A DNA stretch of 64,000 nt, taken from positions 3,404,001 to 3,468,000 of the forward strand of contig NZ_CP060725.1 in NCBI RefSeq assembly GCF_003797775.2, given 5' to 3'. This document shows, piece after piece, positions 46,562 to 55,343 of this stretch. Each line of letters begins with the position of its first letter. The first letter of the stretch is position 1. This DNA comes from Sphingopyxis sp. OPL5. Lineage in GTDB: Bacteria; Pseudomonadota; Alphaproteobacteria; Sphingomonadales; Sphingomonadaceae. Below the pieces are notes generated by a model that was given only the letters and a program-made list of their open reading frames with translations, did not search any database and was not told the origin of the DNA. A program made the position numbers and the translations under genes.

Positions 46562-47703
46562 AATATGACGTTGAGAACCGGCTAGTGCAGACGCGCGCGC
46601 AGGTGAACAGCGACTGCGCGGCGCTATCTTATGCCGGCGCGCAAAGGGCGGCGCTGCGATACGATCCGCTGGGCCGGCTGTACATGTATGGCGGAACCGT
46701 GACCTCGCCGAGCCTAAGGCTGGTCTATGACGGCGACGAGCTCGTGGCCGAATATAGCCAGGTGACGCCGAACCCGCTCCTGCGCCGCTACATCCATGGT
46801 CCGGGGGGCGACGAGCCGCTCGTCTGGTATGAGGGGACGACGGTGGCAACGAGCGTGCTGCGCCGCCTCCGTACCGATCATCAGGGCAGCGTGATAGCGG
46901 TCGCGGATAATGCCGGGACAATGATCGGGATTAACCGCTACGACGAATATGGGATTCCCGCGGCGAGCAACGTCGGAAGGTTCCAGTATACGGGGCAGCT
47001 CTGGCTCGCCGATATGGGCATGTATTATTACAAGGCGCGTATCTACTCTCCGACGCTAGGACGTTTTCTCCAGACCGATCCGATCGGATATGCTGACCAA
47101 GTGAACCTCTATGCCTATGTGGCAAACGATCCGGTAAATCATACCGATCCGGATGGTCTGGAGTGCCAGCCCCAAACGGGCAGCCGGGTTTGCCGCACGC
47201 CCGTGGAAGATCGCGATCCGATGTGGCGCCTGTACACGCCGCCGAAGCTGGAAATGAAGATCGCGGCGGCAGGACAAGAATCCTCTTCGGGCTATCCCGA
47301 GCCATCGGCCCTTGAAGAGGCGCTTGGCGATCTATCGGAAGAAGCCGATAATGCAGCCACAATCGCTCAGCTGGGGTTCCTGGGCGAGAGCGCCGTCGAA
47401 GCCAAGTTACTGGAAGAAGGATACGAAATATTGGGTAGGCAGGTGCGCGTTCAGACCGGGCTTGGCTTGAGAATAATAGACTATGTTGTATTTAAACCAG
47501 GAGTTACCGAAATGACTTCTGTTGAAGTAAAGGTAAACTCATCATGGTATGGAGGCCTGCAGCAGGCAAAGGATAACGTTATATACGGAGGGGGAGGAAA
47601 GGTCGCGGGGTATTTGAATCCATCTTTTCCTCACGGATCCCTTTTTCCTTCAATGCCGACGTTTGTTGCCAGGGTTCAGTGTAGGTCAGTATTAGCTTGT
47701 TGA
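46562..47703 (+). pseudogene. 5'-truncated RHS/YD-repeat protein with nuclease-like toxin tip
   Basis: The frame begins right after the IS end with YDVENRLVQTRAQ, a YD-repeat. RHS core features follow: LRYDPLGRLYMYGG, LRTDHQGSVIAVADNAG, RYDEYGIPAA, YYYKARIYSPTLGRFLQTDP and the junction NDPVNHTDPDGL. Beyond this the variable tip contains GLRIIDYVVFKPG and EMTSVEVKVN, a D...ExK pattern of restriction-endonuclease-fold nucleases (my reading). The secretion and barrel parts are absent. A GTG/ATG inside the IS (46498/46501) could start a 401-aa chimera. The tip is AT-rich. Confidence 0.75.
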
Positions 47704-47711
47704 GGTTCTGC

Positions 47712-48224
47712 ATGAGTCATGAAATTATTTTCAGAATTATCGATGAATATTTGATAGGAAAAGGATTTTTCAAATTTTTTAGCTATAAATGGAACTCATA
47801 TATTTTTGCAAGAAGATCAAATGATCTATATGAATTCTATTGTCCAAGAATAGAGAAAAGAAATTCATTTACAAGAATTTCGGGTATTATAGGATTTTTT
47901 CCTTCGAAGCCTGAGGAGCTTTCGGCCGATAAAGCTGAGGATGTCTTTAACGATCAAAAAGGTTATTTGATATATAGGATGATAGAGAACTATCCGGCGA
48001 TCTCTAATAGAGGATTTATAGATTCAGAAAGATACGATCTAATAGTCGAATTCTGCGAATTGTTGTTAAATCATATGAAAAAAGAGGTGCCGCGTAACCT
48101 ATTTATAGCATCTCATAGTCTAAAAGAAACTGGAAGTATGGCTTGCAGTTTCAGCTATTTGAGTATAGCAAAATCGAGCAAAATCATAGATATTTTAAAA
48201 AAAATGAATGAGGAATCTAGCTAG
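47712..48224 (+). CDS. Candidate immunity protein for the RHS toxin tip
   Basis: A 170-aa protein starting 8 bases after the RHS stop. It is strikingly AT-rich and poor in Ala compared with the core genome, with aromatic and Lys-rich stretches (FRIIDEYLIGKGFFKFFSYK). No domain is recognised. Position directly behind an RHS toxin tip, small size and foreign composition are the usual marks of a cognate immunity gene. Its pairing with the toxin is inferred, not shown. Confidence 0.65.
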   Translation: MSHEIIFRIIDEYLIGKGFFKFFSYKWNSYIFARRSNDLYEFYCPRIEKRNSFTRISGIIGFFPSKPEELSADKAEDVFNDQKGYLIYRMIENYPAISNRGFIDSERYDLIVEFCELLLNHMKKEVPRNLFIASHSLKETGSMACSFSYLSIAKSSKIIDILKKMNEESS

Positions 48225-48307
48225 TTGAATTGTTTTTGTTTGTTGTTAATTATTAATTAGGTCGGCTTCCCGGCTATCTTGGGAGCCGGGAAGATGGGCA
48301 TGTTTCG

Positions 48308-48646
48308 ATGACCTCACTCTCAGCCAACGCCTTGGTCGCCGCCAGCCAATGGCTCGCCGACGTCGCCACCGGGTCGATCTCCCTGGTCGCCGCGACCATC
48401 GCCGTTGCGGGGATCGGTTTCGGGATGCTGGCCGGGCGCGTCCACCTGCGCCGTGGCGCGACCGTCATTCTCGGCTGCTTCATCCTCTTCGCTGCCCCGT
48501 CCCTCGCAAACGGCTTCGTCCAATGGGCGAATGGCGGAGGCGATGCTGTCCCGCAGGCGGCAATGGCACCGCCCCTGCCGCTCACGCCCGCACCGCCTCC
48601 CGCTCAGCTCAGCGCCCCCTATGCCGGTCCCTCGCTGATCCGTTGA
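48308..48646 (+). CDS. TrbC/VirB2-like conjugal pilin
   Basis: A 112-aa protein with two hydrophobic helices: SISLVAATIAVAGIGFGMLA and ATVILGCFILFAAPSLANGF. The order and the short loop HLRRG between them match TrbC/VirB2 pilins of type IV secretion. A Pro-rich tail follows. No other T4SS genes are nearby, so it is a remnant of an integrative conjugative element, like DUF736 to its left. Confidence 0.75.
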   Translation: MTSLSANALVAASQWLADVATGSISLVAATIAVAGIGFGMLAGRVHLRRGATVILGCFILFAAPSLANGFVQWANGGGDAVPQAAMAPPLPLTPAPPPAQLSAPYAGPSLIR

Positions 48647-48715
48647 CAAAAAATAGGGAAAGCCCCGCCCCGAACCTGCGCGATGCAAGTCCAGGGCAAG
48701 GTGAGTGAGTCAGCC

Positions 48716-49564
48716 CTACCAACCAGTCGCGCCCGCCTCGACGGCGCGCATCTCGGCCAATTGCTCAGGATAACGTCGACCGGACAGAGCGACCTGAGCC
48801 ACTTCCTCTTCATTCTCGGCATCTGACAGCCTCTCGGCGGCGGCCCCTAAGACATTAAATAACCTCGGGCTGAGATCCTCTAGAAGCATCGCCAATTCGT
48901 AAGCACAGTCCTCGCCGTCAGCGAGGTCGCCCGACAGCAAGCTCCGAAACGCAGTAACTCTGGCAAAATGCCTCGGCGTGTCGAAATCATCCAGGATCGT
49001 CCGGCCTGCCCCTGTGTCCTCGAAATCAAGATCGCTGTAGCCGAGTGAACGCATGTCGTTCAGATCATGCTCGTCACACCCGTCCATGTTACCCATCGAG
49101 TAGAAGCTTCGCAGTCTCCGGCCTTGTAAGCGGTATTGTGGGGGAAGGCGGTTCCTATACAAGGCTAAATGGGGCGCAAACTCTAGATGAACGGATAGCG
49201 CACCCACATATCCACGGTGATTGAATAGGGCGTCATGCAATTCGGCCGCGAGCTCGCGTGGCATATTGTCGAAGACCATGCCGAATACCGTTGGAAAGCC
49301 ATTTTGCACCCGCTCTTCGTAAAGGAGAGTCCAGTCGCTGTGATTGAAAGCCGCATTGAACAGTGCTTCAGGGTCTTGGCCAGCCGTAATCCCAACGAGC
49401 ACATCGCCGATCGAAAGTTTCATATGTCGGCCGGAACGCTGGATAATATCGGTACCGAAGACAGCCTTGCGGATTTTGTGCCAATAATTGCCGCTCTGCT
49501 TGTAAGCGATCCAATTGAAAAGCAAAGCTATGATCATTCCGTCGTTCCAGCGAGGATGGCGCAT
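48716..49564 (-). CDS. Unknown protein downstream of the adenine methyltransferase
   Basis: A 282-aa protein; a shorter start at 49423 (MKLSIGDVLVGITAGQDPE) gives 235 residues and may be the true one, since the preceding part looks non-globular. It is acidic, with YSDLDFEDTGAGRTILDDFD, and has no family I recognise. It follows the N6-adenine methyltransferase on the same strand (58 or 199 bases apart), which would suit a partner of that enzyme, such as a nuclease or specificity factor. No clear PD-(D/E)xK, HNH or PLD motif is visible. Confidence 0.6.
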   Translation of the reverse strand: MRHPRWNDGMIIALLFNWIAYKQSGNYWHKIRKAVFGTDIIQRSGRHMKLSIGDVLVGITAGQDPEALFNAAFNHSDWTLLYEERVQNGFPTVFGMVFDNMPRELAAELHDALFNHRGYVGALSVHLEFAPHLALYRNRLPPQYRLQGRRLRSFYSMGNMDGCDEHDLNDMRSLGYSDLDFEDTGAGRTILDDFDTPRHFARVTAFRSLLSGDLADGEDCAYELAMLLEDLSPRLFNVLGAAAERLSDAENEEEVAQVALSGRRYPEQLAEMRAVEAGATGW

Positions 49565-49622
49565 GTGCGGGCCTATCTCTATAGATGTTTACATCAGAAC
49601 CGCGCTAGGCTGGACGAGCGTC

Positions 49623-51143
49623 CTAGCTCTCAGGACTGTCTGCGGCGACGCCTTTCACGTGCGACATTGGCCAGAATCCAAACATCTTGTAGAACGCTGC
49701 GGTGAAGAATTCTGCATTTTCCCCTTCAAACGCAAGCTGTTCTTCCTTGGACAAAGCCGTCCATTTTGGGAGGGGCGTACGAACAATGAAGCGCTTGTAG
49801 AACCGGAACCATCGTTGTTTTAACCGGGGAGCTTCAGCCTCCGCGGTCAATTGAAGAAGGCCTGCGTTGAGGACGCGTTGAAGAGCTTCGATCGGCCACT
49901 CGCTCGACCAGATAGCATAAACCGAGTGCGCAGGAATGCTCCCGCTGAGATCCAGCGAAACTTCCGCGTGCGTCGACATCTCTCCAAGGAGAAGCTTAGG
50001 TTCATCGTTCCACTGGGACCCGATCGCGTCAATTGTCTTCCACCAGCGTTCTTGACCTTGCACGTGACTCCGCGCCTTAAGAGAGGTTTCGTGCTTCCGC
50101 GCCCATTTGAGGAAATTCGGCCAATATTCGATCTCGATCGCCTGACCGCGTCGGTCGTAAGGCACGACCACATTCAAGTCGGCATAGTCGATTACGCCAC
50201 CGGTGAGGGCCTTGCGCGACAGGTATGGGCGAACAAGCTCGTTCTCGATGGTGGCAGCCTCAGTGGCATCCAGCAGAAATGTCTCGCCGCACCCCAATGC
50301 CGGACCGACCTTCACGATGCAGCCGGCGTCGGCCAATGTGCCGTATTTCGTTACGAGCGCGGCATGGCGCGTACGCGCTATCTCGCGGACACTATCAGGA
50401 GAGGGTGAGATCGGGGCGCCCATCGACAACCGCACAATCGCCGATGAAACGCCTACGCGCCGCACGAAGGGGGCTACCGGTTGATCATCGATAACTGCGA
50501 GCGACCATCCCTTGCCCTTAATGTCTGCAATGAAATCGGCGCCGTACTGCGCGAACATCCAGCGATCACTCACCAGGGCCGCAATTCGTCCATTCGGCCG
50601 GGTCCATTCGATCATCCGGTCGAGAAATGCTACCGCAACATCTCCTCGAGTTGATAGAGGCCGAAGAGATTTTCGATATTCTGCAGCGAGCGATAGCGGC
50701 AGTTTGCTCCAACGCAGATATGGGGGATTTGCTACGACGTGCGTGGCCTTGGCGGGCTCATGGAGGAGAAAATCGGCTTCGTGCACCCATGCCTCAGCAA
50801 GCAGGCCACTTGCCGCCCAGCCAATACCCTCGTTCATCAAAACTAGCCGGACGGCGCGTCTAGCGGCTGCGGCTGCCGGGCCGTGAAATTCGAAAGCCTT
50901 GATTCGTGCCTTCAGACTTCGCGTAGCCAAAGGCCGATCGTGCTGCCGAAAGCTCGCAATTAGGCGTCTGACGGCTTCGACCAGAATGGCTCCCTCGCCA
51001 GCACAAGGTTCAAGGAGCACTGCCGAGGTCAGGTCTCGGCCCGCTGTCCATTCCGCGATATCGAGAAGGCGATTGGCAGTTTCGGACGCAGTATATACCG
51101 CGCACTTTTCATGCATCTCCTTGATTGCCGCGGCTATCTTCAT
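49623..51143 (-). CDS. N6-adenine DNA methyltransferase, class I (TaqI/Eco57I-like)
   Basis: A 506-aa methyltransferase. The AdoMet-binding motif I is VLLEPCAGEGAILVEAV at 42-58 and the catalytic motif IV is NPPY at 139-142 (VVANPPYLRWSKLP), the gamma-type order. The long C-terminal half (DNA recognition) includes VVVPYDRRGQAIEIEYWPN. It should methylate adenine in a specific sequence. ATG 51143 (MKIAAAIKEMHEK) is chosen; the frame continues upstream with low-complexity text into the neighbouring gene. It is divergent from the GHKL-kinase gene, sharing an 88-base promoter region. Confidence 0.9.
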   Translation of the reverse strand: MKIAAAIKEMHEKCAVYTASETANRLLDIAEWTAGRDLTSAVLLEPCAGEGAILVEAVRRLIASFRQHDRPLATRSLKARIKAFEFHGPAAAAARRAVRLVLMNEGIGWAASGLLAEAWVHEADFLLHEPAKATHVVANPPYLRWSKLPLSLAAEYRKSLRPLSTRGDVAVAFLDRMIEWTRPNGRIAALVSDRWMFAQYGADFIADIKGKGWSLAVIDDQPVAPFVRRVGVSSAIVRLSMGAPISPSPDSVREIARTRHAALVTKYGTLADAGCIVKVGPALGCGETFLLDATEAATIENELVRPYLSRKALTGGVIDYADLNVVVPYDRRGQAIEIEYWPNFLKWARKHETSLKARSHVQGQERWWKTIDAIGSQWNDEPKLLLGEMSTHAEVSLDLSGSIPAHSVYAIWSSEWPIEALQRVLNAGLLQLTAEAEAPRLKQRWFRFYKRFIVRTPLPKWTALSKEEQLAFEGENAEFFTAAFYKMFGFWPMSHVKGVAADSPES

Positions 51144-51170
51144 ATGTACCCCGTAGCATCTTCCATCCAA

Positions 51171-51186
51171 ATGGCTATAATGCCAT
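51171..51186. promoter_or_regulatory. Inverted repeat around a -10 box between the divergent methyltransferase and GHKL genes
   Basis: ATGGC and GCCAT are perfect 5-bp arms enclosing TATAAT, a consensus -10 hexamer for rightward transcription (51176-51181); the site is 46 bases before the TTG start. A regulator bound here would cover the promoter. No convincing -35 box is seen. Confidence 0.5.
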
Positions 51187-51231
51187 TTTTTTTGGTAGGT
51201 CCATTGTCGGGGCGGGCCATTCGGGGGTGAC

Positions 51232-53517
51232 TTGGCCAAATTCGCTGTAGATACCAAACTCTTTCGGGAGTTGGGCGAGCTACTCGTGGGTCGAGACAGC
51301 ACGGCCATGGTCGAGCTTGTCAAAAATGCTTACGATGCCGATTCGCGGCTCGTCCGCGTCCATGGTGAGCGGTTGAATGACGCCGACGGCGTTATCACAA
51401 TTCAAGATGACGGCACGGGAATGACGGTTCAGGCCTTTGAAAAGGGGTTTCTGACAATCGCGGGCCGGACAAAGACAGAGGGGCAGCATAAATCCCCTTT
51501 GTTTAAGCGGCGGTTCACCGGAGAAAAGGGCGTGGGGCGGCTCGCCGCGCATAAGCTTGCTTCCGACCTCCACATCACCTCCCATCATTGGGACGGCGCC
51601 CCACTCGATCCTGTCGAGGGGCTGCGGTCGGACCAGGGCGTCGCCGCACATATAGATTGGGATGAGATCGAGAAGCTGGAGACCCTTGACGACATCGAGG
51701 GTACCAATGCGGTGGAAACAAAACCCCTTGGCGCAGCAAAGAAGGCCGGCACGAAGCTCGTCCTGCGCCGCCCGAGACGCAGTTGGGGAGCGCGCGAATT
51801 TGACGCGTTCTTTCGTGACGTGGCCACGCTTGTCCCTGCTGAACCGATAATTGAGACGTTGCCGAAGAGCGTTGTTTCATCCAAGCTGCTGTTCGCAAGT
51901 CCGACAATACGGGATACATCGACCGGAGATCCGGGGTTTAAGATCGAGTATTCGGGCGATTTTCGCGATAGCGCGTCCGAAGTCCCGGCTGTTTCCGAGG
52001 CCGCATATTGGGTGATCGAGATCGACTGCGATCCAGCGCGCGGCAACGTGAAGGTTGCGGTGGAGCCGACCAATGCCGCGAGGCGCGCTTCAAAATATGA
52101 GAACGCTGAGGGTTGGCGTGGAGACTATCCCATTCCGAAATCCGATGACGCAGTTCAGTTTACTGCCCGGATTTTCGAGAAAGATGGAACGCCTTGGACA
52201 CGCGCCTACGCGGGAATAAGGGTGTATTTGGAGGGATTTAGGATTCCTCCATACGGAGATCCGAACGACGATTGGCTTGAACTCGATTCCGAATATCGGA
52301 GCCGCGGAAAGGGCGAACAGGGGAGATTGCGACGCTTCACGGGATGGGAGGTTCCGGAAGGAGACGAGGGAGAAGGCCTAACTATTAAGGGCAACGCTCA
52401 TTATTTCGGCGCGGTGTTCCTGACGCGAGAAGGCTCGTCCAAGCTCCAAATGTTGGTAAACCGCGAAGGCTTCCTTCCCGGGCCCCGCTGGAACTTCGTC
52501 AGCGATGTCGTTCGCTGGGCAGTCGGCGTACAAGTGCGTCAGCGGCGCATGGCGAGCGCAGATATCGTGCAGCACCGCAAGGTCGACGCAAAACGGCGCC
52601 GTGCAATCGTCGCACGAGCTGATGAAGGCTCGGCTCCAGTCGCATTTCATGCACGAGAATTGCATCAGCAGGCAGTGTCTATCGTCAGGGAGATGAAGAC
52701 GCTCACTGCCGCAGGCAACTCGCGCGCCGCGGCAGAACAATTGGATCGACTAGAAGAAGTGGTGGTCGAGGCCGATCAGATCAGTAGCGATGATGTTTCC
52801 GAAGCGGTTATGTTCAGAGTTCTTGCTTCCGTCGGACTGGAACAGGCTGCTTTCATCCACGAGATATTGGGCTTGGGGGCCACAGCGGAGGTCGTCGCCG
52901 ATGGGCTAGACCGGATCGCGAGGCAGGTGCCGATTGGTCCGGAGAAGCGTGCCCTTCGTGCGCTAGCAGGCGACGCCAAGGAACTGCGTGAAAGACTCAA
53001 ACGAAACGGAATATACCTCTCGGAGATGACCGGCGTCGAAGGTCGAAAGCGTCGATCACGCCTGAAACTCCGTGACCGTTTCGAACCAGTGGCGGCATTC
53101 TATCAGGCATCAGCAGAACGTCGAGGTGTCGTGATCGTCAATGACATTCCCTCATCACTTGTGTCGCCGCCAATCTTTCCAGCGGAAGCCGCAGCCTTGT
53201 TCTCAAACTTGCTGAGCAATGCCGTGAAATTCGCCGGCACCCCTGGATCGGTTCGCGCCGTAGGTCGGGCTACCGACGATGAAGTAATAATCTGCTTTGA
53301 AAACACTGGGATTGCGGTCGATGCGAAGTCTGCGGACCGATGGTTCGAGCCGTTTCGTTCCACGACCTCCGAAGTTGATGCTAATCTTGGCCAGGGCATG
53401 GGCCTAGGGTTGACTGTCTCGCGCAGCCTCATGGACGAATACGGCGGCGTAATTCAGTTTGTGAAACCGAGCGCGGGTTTCAAAACGGCAATTGAATTGA
53501 GATGGCCGCGTCGATGA
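51232..53517 (+). CDS. Double GHKL protein: MORC/MutL-like ATPase fused to a histidine kinase core
   Basis: A 761-aa protein with a TTG start. The N-terminal ATPase shows ELVKNAYDAD (Asn32), QDDGTGM (58-64) and RRFTGEKGVGRLAAHKL (93-109), the MutL/HSP90/MORC-type Bergerat fold found in restriction-modification-linked MORC proteins. A middle region follows. From about residue 535 is a dimerisation helix with FIHEIL (His543, histidine-kinase H-box-like), then LLSNAVKF (Asn663, N box), ENTGI and GQGMGLGL (720-727). Thus two nucleotide-binding modules share one chain. No membrane segment is present, so it is cytosolic. It is coupled (ATGA) to the receiver-like gene. Confidence 0.85.
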   Translation: MAKFAVDTKLFRELGELLVGRDSTAMVELVKNAYDADSRLVRVHGERLNDADGVITIQDDGTGMTVQAFEKGFLTIAGRTKTEGQHKSPLFKRRFTGEKGVGRLAAHKLASDLHITSHHWDGAPLDPVEGLRSDQGVAAHIDWDEIEKLETLDDIEGTNAVETKPLGAAKKAGTKLVLRRPRRSWGAREFDAFFRDVATLVPAEPIIETLPKSVVSSKLLFASPTIRDTSTGDPGFKIEYSGDFRDSASEVPAVSEAAYWVIEIDCDPARGNVKVAVEPTNAARRASKYENAEGWRGDYPIPKSDDAVQFTARIFEKDGTPWTRAYAGIRVYLEGFRIPPYGDPNDDWLELDSEYRSRGKGEQGRLRRFTGWEVPEGDEGEGLTIKGNAHYFGAVFLTREGSSKLQMLVNREGFLPGPRWNFVSDVVRWAVGVQVRQRRMASADIVQHRKVDAKRRRAIVARADEGSAPVAFHARELHQQAVSIVREMKTLTAAGNSRAAAEQLDRLEEVVVEADQISSDDVSEAVMFRVLASVGLEQAAFIHEILGLGATAEVVADGLDRIARQVPIGPEKRALRALAGDAKELRERLKRNGIYLSEMTGVEGRKRRSRLKLRDRFEPVAAFYQASAERRGVVIVNDIPSSLVSPPIFPAEAAALFSNLLSNAVKFAGTPGSVRAVGRATDDEVIICFENTGIAVDAKSADRWFEPFRSTTSEVDANLGQGMGLGLTVSRSLMDEYGGVIQFVKPSAGFKTAIELRWPRR

Positions 53518-54665
53518 GAGTGTGGATTATCGACGACACGATGTCCGAGGCAGAAGCGAGAACCTTTGTTCCGCTGCCGGCAGACTTGGCCGTCAGCACG
53601 CCTGACGATGACGATTTCAGCGACCGCCTCGATGAGTTGTGGGATCTAATCCTCGTTGACGAGAATTTGGGAAAGCAACCCGGCGCGACGCCTGCCGTCT
53701 TCGATGGCAGCAGCCTAGTTGGCTGGCTAAGAGCTGAGGCGCGACGTTCTGGCCGACAGCTGCCGTGCGTTGCGATCTTCACCACCCAGCCTGATCTGTT
53801 CGATAAGGAGGTGCCCGCGGTGGGACCCGCACGGCCGATCGGTGGAAGCTTCGTAGGACGCGAAGCGCACCTTGCGCCGGTTTTGGACGTCGAGTGGCTC
53901 TTTGCGAAAAACGGCGACGAAAAGGCGATTATTGCCTCTAAAATTTCTTCGTTGGCCTTCGCGCAGGAAGCTGCGCGCATCCAATTTGGAGCTAATGGTG
54001 CTAGCTTCGACGAGTTGGTTGCGTTTCTTGGCCTTGGGGCAAATCTAGCGTGGCGGGCGTCAGCGATCTCATCAGTGGAACGCGCCCGCCCGCCGGTTTC
54101 GGAGGCGATGGGCAATGCAGCAACTTTTCGGGGGCCTGTCTCGGCTGTGCGCTGGTTGATCCACGAGACCTTGCCATATCCGGGCGCGTTCCTGTCTGAC
54201 GACCAAGTGGCGACCCGCCTAGGTGTTACGCCAAACGCGCTTAACGCTCTCATTCGAGATCTCGCTACGGATTGGAGCCGAGCCCTTTCTGAAGCAGTAT
54301 ACCGTGGCCCCGCCGCAAGTCTCTTTCCACGGCGTTGGTGGGCGGCCGGTGTCGCGGATGCGTCGCTAACCGTCGCGATTGCCGTTCGCGAAGGCCAGGA
54401 CAAAAAGCAGGTTCTGCAGGCATTGTCGGGCAGCGATGACGTTGCGTTGCTGCGCGAGCGCGACCCGGTGGCGATCGTAAACGGCGATATGATTGACGCT
54501 GGAATTGCCCCCGCTTCAAAATGTGTTCAGCTCCGACCACGGGGCTGGCCGCCGCAGTGCGAAGAGCCTTGGATGCGGATCACCGAAGCCGCCTCGGCAC
54601 CGTGGTTTCGACACATGATCGATCCATCCGATCAGCCGCTTCTCGACGCCCCTGCCGACGAATGA
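53514..54665 (+). CDS. Receiver-domain-like protein with C-terminal winged-helix-like region
   Basis: A 383-aa protein. MRVWIIDDT (Asp7, Asp8), LILVDENLG (Asp49, the phosphoacceptor position) and VAIFTTQP (Thr90/91) follow the strand order of a receiver domain; the usual conserved Lys is uncertain. A helical part follows, and FLSDDQVATRLGVTPNALNA with LIRDLATDW suggests an HTH at about 225-260. The ATG at 53514 overlaps the kinase TGA, so it is co-translated. It most likely takes phosphate from the kinase and acts as output. The divergence from ordinary response regulators makes this inference. Confidence 0.7.
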   Translation: MRVWIIDDTMSEAEARTFVPLPADLAVSTPDDDDFSDRLDELWDLILVDENLGKQPGATPAVFDGSSLVGWLRAEARRSGRQLPCVAIFTTQPDLFDKEVPAVGPARPIGGSFVGREAHLAPVLDVEWLFAKNGDEKAIIASKISSLAFAQEAARIQFGANGASFDELVAFLGLGANLAWRASAISSVERARPPVSEAMGNAATFRGPVSAVRWLIHETLPYPGAFLSDDQVATRLGVTPNALNALIRDLATDWSRALSEAVYRGPAASLFPRRWWAAGVADASLTVAIAVREGQDKKQVLQALSGSDDVALLRERDPVAIVNGDMIDAGIAPASKCVQLRPRGWPPQCEEPWMRITEAASAPWFRHMIDPSDQPLLDAPADE

Positions 54666-55342
54666 CAGTGCTGTTTCGACCATTGGCTGTCGCGCAGGAG
54701 TTGCGTCGCCTATCCGCTTCGGCGCGTCCACTTCTGAAAAACCGTGACGACCAGCGGTTGACCATGGCTGCGCAGGAACTTGAAACCTGGTTCCAGTCTA
54801 ATCGGCCCGGTCCCTTCAGTTGGACAATCGACCCGGTTGTCGAAACAGAGGAATCGACTTCCTATCAAGGGCAAGGCGGAGCCCACGCAGTCAGCGCGCG
54901 GTTTACATTTCTCTGGATCTGTGAGCGCACCGACGATCCGACGCTGGTTGGCGCCGCTCGCGGCGGTACGAATGTTGTTATCCGACGGAATGGATCTGAC
55001 GCCGGCAAATATCATTTCGATTTATGCGCCGGCGGGAATGAACCGCAATCGGAGGTCATGCATTGTTTCAGCCATGCGCAGGTAGATGGCCGAACTTCTT
55101 TTCCGCGCTTTCCAAGTGTTCTTCTCCTTCCGAGTGATGTTCTGGAAATGCTGCTGTTCGAACTGTGGCCGAGCGGATGGCAAGGCGTTGTAGACAAAAA
55201 CCGAAATGGTTTGCTCGGGCATCACCGCGCTCAACGAATTAGATTGACCCGGGTTGCCCGGGCCTTTCAGCACCTCGCCACTAAGCGATACCCCCTAGTA
55301 TCTCTTCACGCTCCCTTGTCCGAGTCGATCCGGCTTTTTTGA
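54662..55342 (+). CDS. Unknown protein in the GHKL/methyltransferase operon
   Basis: A 226-aa protein translated from ATG 54662, overlapping the stop of the receiver gene. It has an N-terminal helical stretch (AQELRRLSASARPLLKNRDD) and a central region with TNVVIRRN, HFDLCAGGNEPQSEVMHCF and SHAQVDGRTSFPRFPS. The HxQVxG and PRFPS parts look conserved, but I cannot name a family. The following methyltransferase gene starts one base after its stop. Position argues for a core part of the system, perhaps recognition or cleavage. Confidence 0.6.
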   Translation: MTVLFRPLAVAQELRRLSASARPLLKNRDDQRLTMAAQELETWFQSNRPGPFSWTIDPVVETEESTSYQGQGGAHAVSARFTFLWICERTDDPTLVGAARGGTNVVIRRNGSDAGKYHFDLCAGGNEPQSEVMHCFSHAQVDGRTSFPRFPSVLLLPSDVLEMLLFELWPSGWQGVVDKNRNGLLGHHRAQRIRLTRVARAFQHLATKRYPLVSLHAPLSESIRLF

Positions 55343-55343
55343 A

